Shown here piece by piece: positions 5,074 to 5,795 of a DNA stretch of 5,795 bases; the first letter of the stretch is position 1; each line of letters opens with the position of its first letter. The stretch spans positions 1-5,795 of the forward strand of contig CAJPSU010000047.1 of the NCBI GenBank assembly GCA_905373345.1, read 5' to 3'. Below the pieces are notes generated by a model. That model had not been told where the DNA came from, ran no database searches, and worked only from the letters and a program-made list of their open reading frames with translations. Made by a program: the position numbers and the translations under genes. The stretch comes from Candidatus Saccharimonadota bacterium (lineage in GTDB: Bacteria; Patescibacteriota; Saccharimonadia; Saccharimonadales; Saccharimonadaceae).

Positions 5074-5187
5074 TCAGGCAAATCAATCATCACAAGACCA
5101 AGTTGGCGTATTAGCATTAAAAGACTGCTGCGTTGTTTCATAAATTCCCGTCCATTCTTTTCCGCAGCATGCGCATTGCGCCAGCCG

Positions 5188-5795
5188 TTACGCTCCGACC
5201 TTGTCTTTTCTCGGCCGCCGCTTGGCGTTACGCTCAATGTATTCAATGATCGGTGTCGCCACGTCGCGCCCTGTAATTTTTTCAATGCCGAAGCCTGGGC
5301 TAGCATTTACCTCCAGCACCAGCGGTCCGCGCGCCGAACGCATGAAATCAACGCCGGCAACAGTCAGGTTCATCGCCCGTGCCGCTTTCACGCACATTTT
5401 ACGCTCTTCATCGGTTAATTTAGTTGCTGTACCGGCGCCGCCCTTGTGCAAGTTACTGCGGAAATCATCATCCAAGCTCTGGCGCCGCATGCTCGCCACG
5501 ACGCGGCTGCCGACAACAAACGCGCGGATATCCGTTCCCGCCGATTCCTTCACAAACTCTTGCAGCAATACGTTTGTGCCGTCTTCATTTGTAAGATAAA
5601 ATGCCTGCAGCACCGATTTTGCCGCCTTCTTGCTCTCCGCAAGCACGACGCCGTTGCCATGCGTGCCGCGCGCTAATTTGATAATCACCGGCGTACCGCC
5701 AAGCTTCTCAAGCAAATCGTCGATATCGGTCGAGTTGCGGCTAAACACCGTTTTCGGGATTCCGACGCCCGCCCGAGCAAGCAGCTGCGTCGAGC
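5188..5795 (-). CDS. rimK: RimK-type ATP-grasp glutamate ligase, C-terminal part (runs off right edge)
   Basis: The last 201 residues of a protein that continues past the right edge; full RimK is about 300. The frame is open to the edge, and the visible start STQLLARAGVGIPKT fits RimK, so the GTG at 5748 is an internal valine. Numbering from the first visible residue, family features are the nucleotide-binding lysine in VIIKLARGTHGNG (Lys39 and the glycine-rich loop 43-48), LLQEF (Glu79 region), DFRSNLHKGG, AGVDF (Asp149) and LEVNASPG (Glu161 and Asn163, metal ligands). RimK adds glutamates to the C-terminus of ribosomal protein S6 using ATP; relatives ligate amino acids to other carboxylates, so the substrate here is inferred. 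The TAA at 5188 is followed by 145 nt without a clear terminator, so read-through into the membrane-protein gene is possible. Its promoter and N-terminal domain are outside the window. Confidence 0.88.
   Translation of the reverse strand, partial: STQLLARAGVGIPKTVFSRNSTDIDDLLEKLGGTPVIIKLARGTHGNGVVLAESKKAAKSVLQAFYLTNEDGTNVLLQEFVKESAGTDIRAFVVGSRVVASMRRQSLDDDFRSNLHKGGAGTATKLTDEERKMCVKAARAMNLTVAGVDFMRSARGPLVLEVNASPGFGIEKITGRDVATPIIEYIERNAKRRPRKDKVGA

Noticed and set aside
5052..5141. Possible 29-codon minus-strand peptide between the RimK-type gene and the membrane-protein gene
   Set aside because: There is no good ribosome binding site, its frame continues open upstream into the ligase gene as a shadow, and it overlaps the downstream promoter.
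5748..5748. GTG at 5748 as the start of the ATP-grasp protein
   Set aside because: The frame stays open to the window edge and the residues upstream (QLLARAGVGIPKT) match RimK, so the gene is truncated by the window.
1..5795. Alternative genetic code with reassigned UGA, as in some Patescibacteria
   Set aside because: The complete genes stop with TAA or TAG and show no in-frame TGA, so the standard code explains everything. The absence of TGA stops in so few genes is not evidence of recoding.

Overview
The window looks like chromosome from a reduced-genome bacterium of the Candidate Phyla Radiation (Patescibacteria), most plausibly Saccharibacteria. This rests on a short ComEC made only of the OB-like and channel domains, a secreted lamin-tail-domain (LTD) protein with a C-terminal membrane anchor, and compact gene packing. 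It is an inference from memory of such genomes, and no marker gene settles it. All reading frames fit the standard code. The complete genes stop with TAA or TAG.

Left block, minus strand, read right to left: comEC (2873-4321), yebC (2087-2812), a 635-residue LTD surface protein (118-2025), and the first 37 codons of ruvC (1-113), which runs off the left edge. yebC-ruvC adjacency is a classic arrangement; here a large cell-surface protein gene lies between them, with its stop codon only 4 nt from the ruvC start. yebC and the LTD gene each have a clear Shine-Dalgarno sequence and an extended -10 promoter. comEC has neither a Shine-Dalgarno sequence nor room for a leader.

Centre, plus strand: tRNA-Lys(UUU) at 4381-4457 with encoded CCA, divergent from comEC. 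It has a near-consensus promoter (4341-4369) and a hairpin terminator (4475-4497). Its discriminator base is U, which is unusual for a lysine tRNA.

Right block, minus strand: an unrecognised 162-residue multi-pass membrane protein (4554-5042), convergent with the tRNA and ending in its own hairpin, and the C-terminal two thirds of a RimK-type ATP-grasp ligase (5188-5795, cut by the right edge). The 145-bp gap between them (5043-5187) holds the membrane-protein promoter and an inverted repeat, and I see no gene in it.

Functional themes are DNA uptake (ComEC), recombination (RuvC), translation and ribosome modification (YebC, RimK, tRNA-Lys) and a cell-surface adhesin-like protein. No mobile element, CRISPR array or rRNA was seen. 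The items most worth a second look are the LTD protein with five exact C-X12-C repeats, the operator-like palindrome over its promoter, two apparently leaderless genes with identical promoter-to-ATG geometry, and the U73 lysine tRNA.
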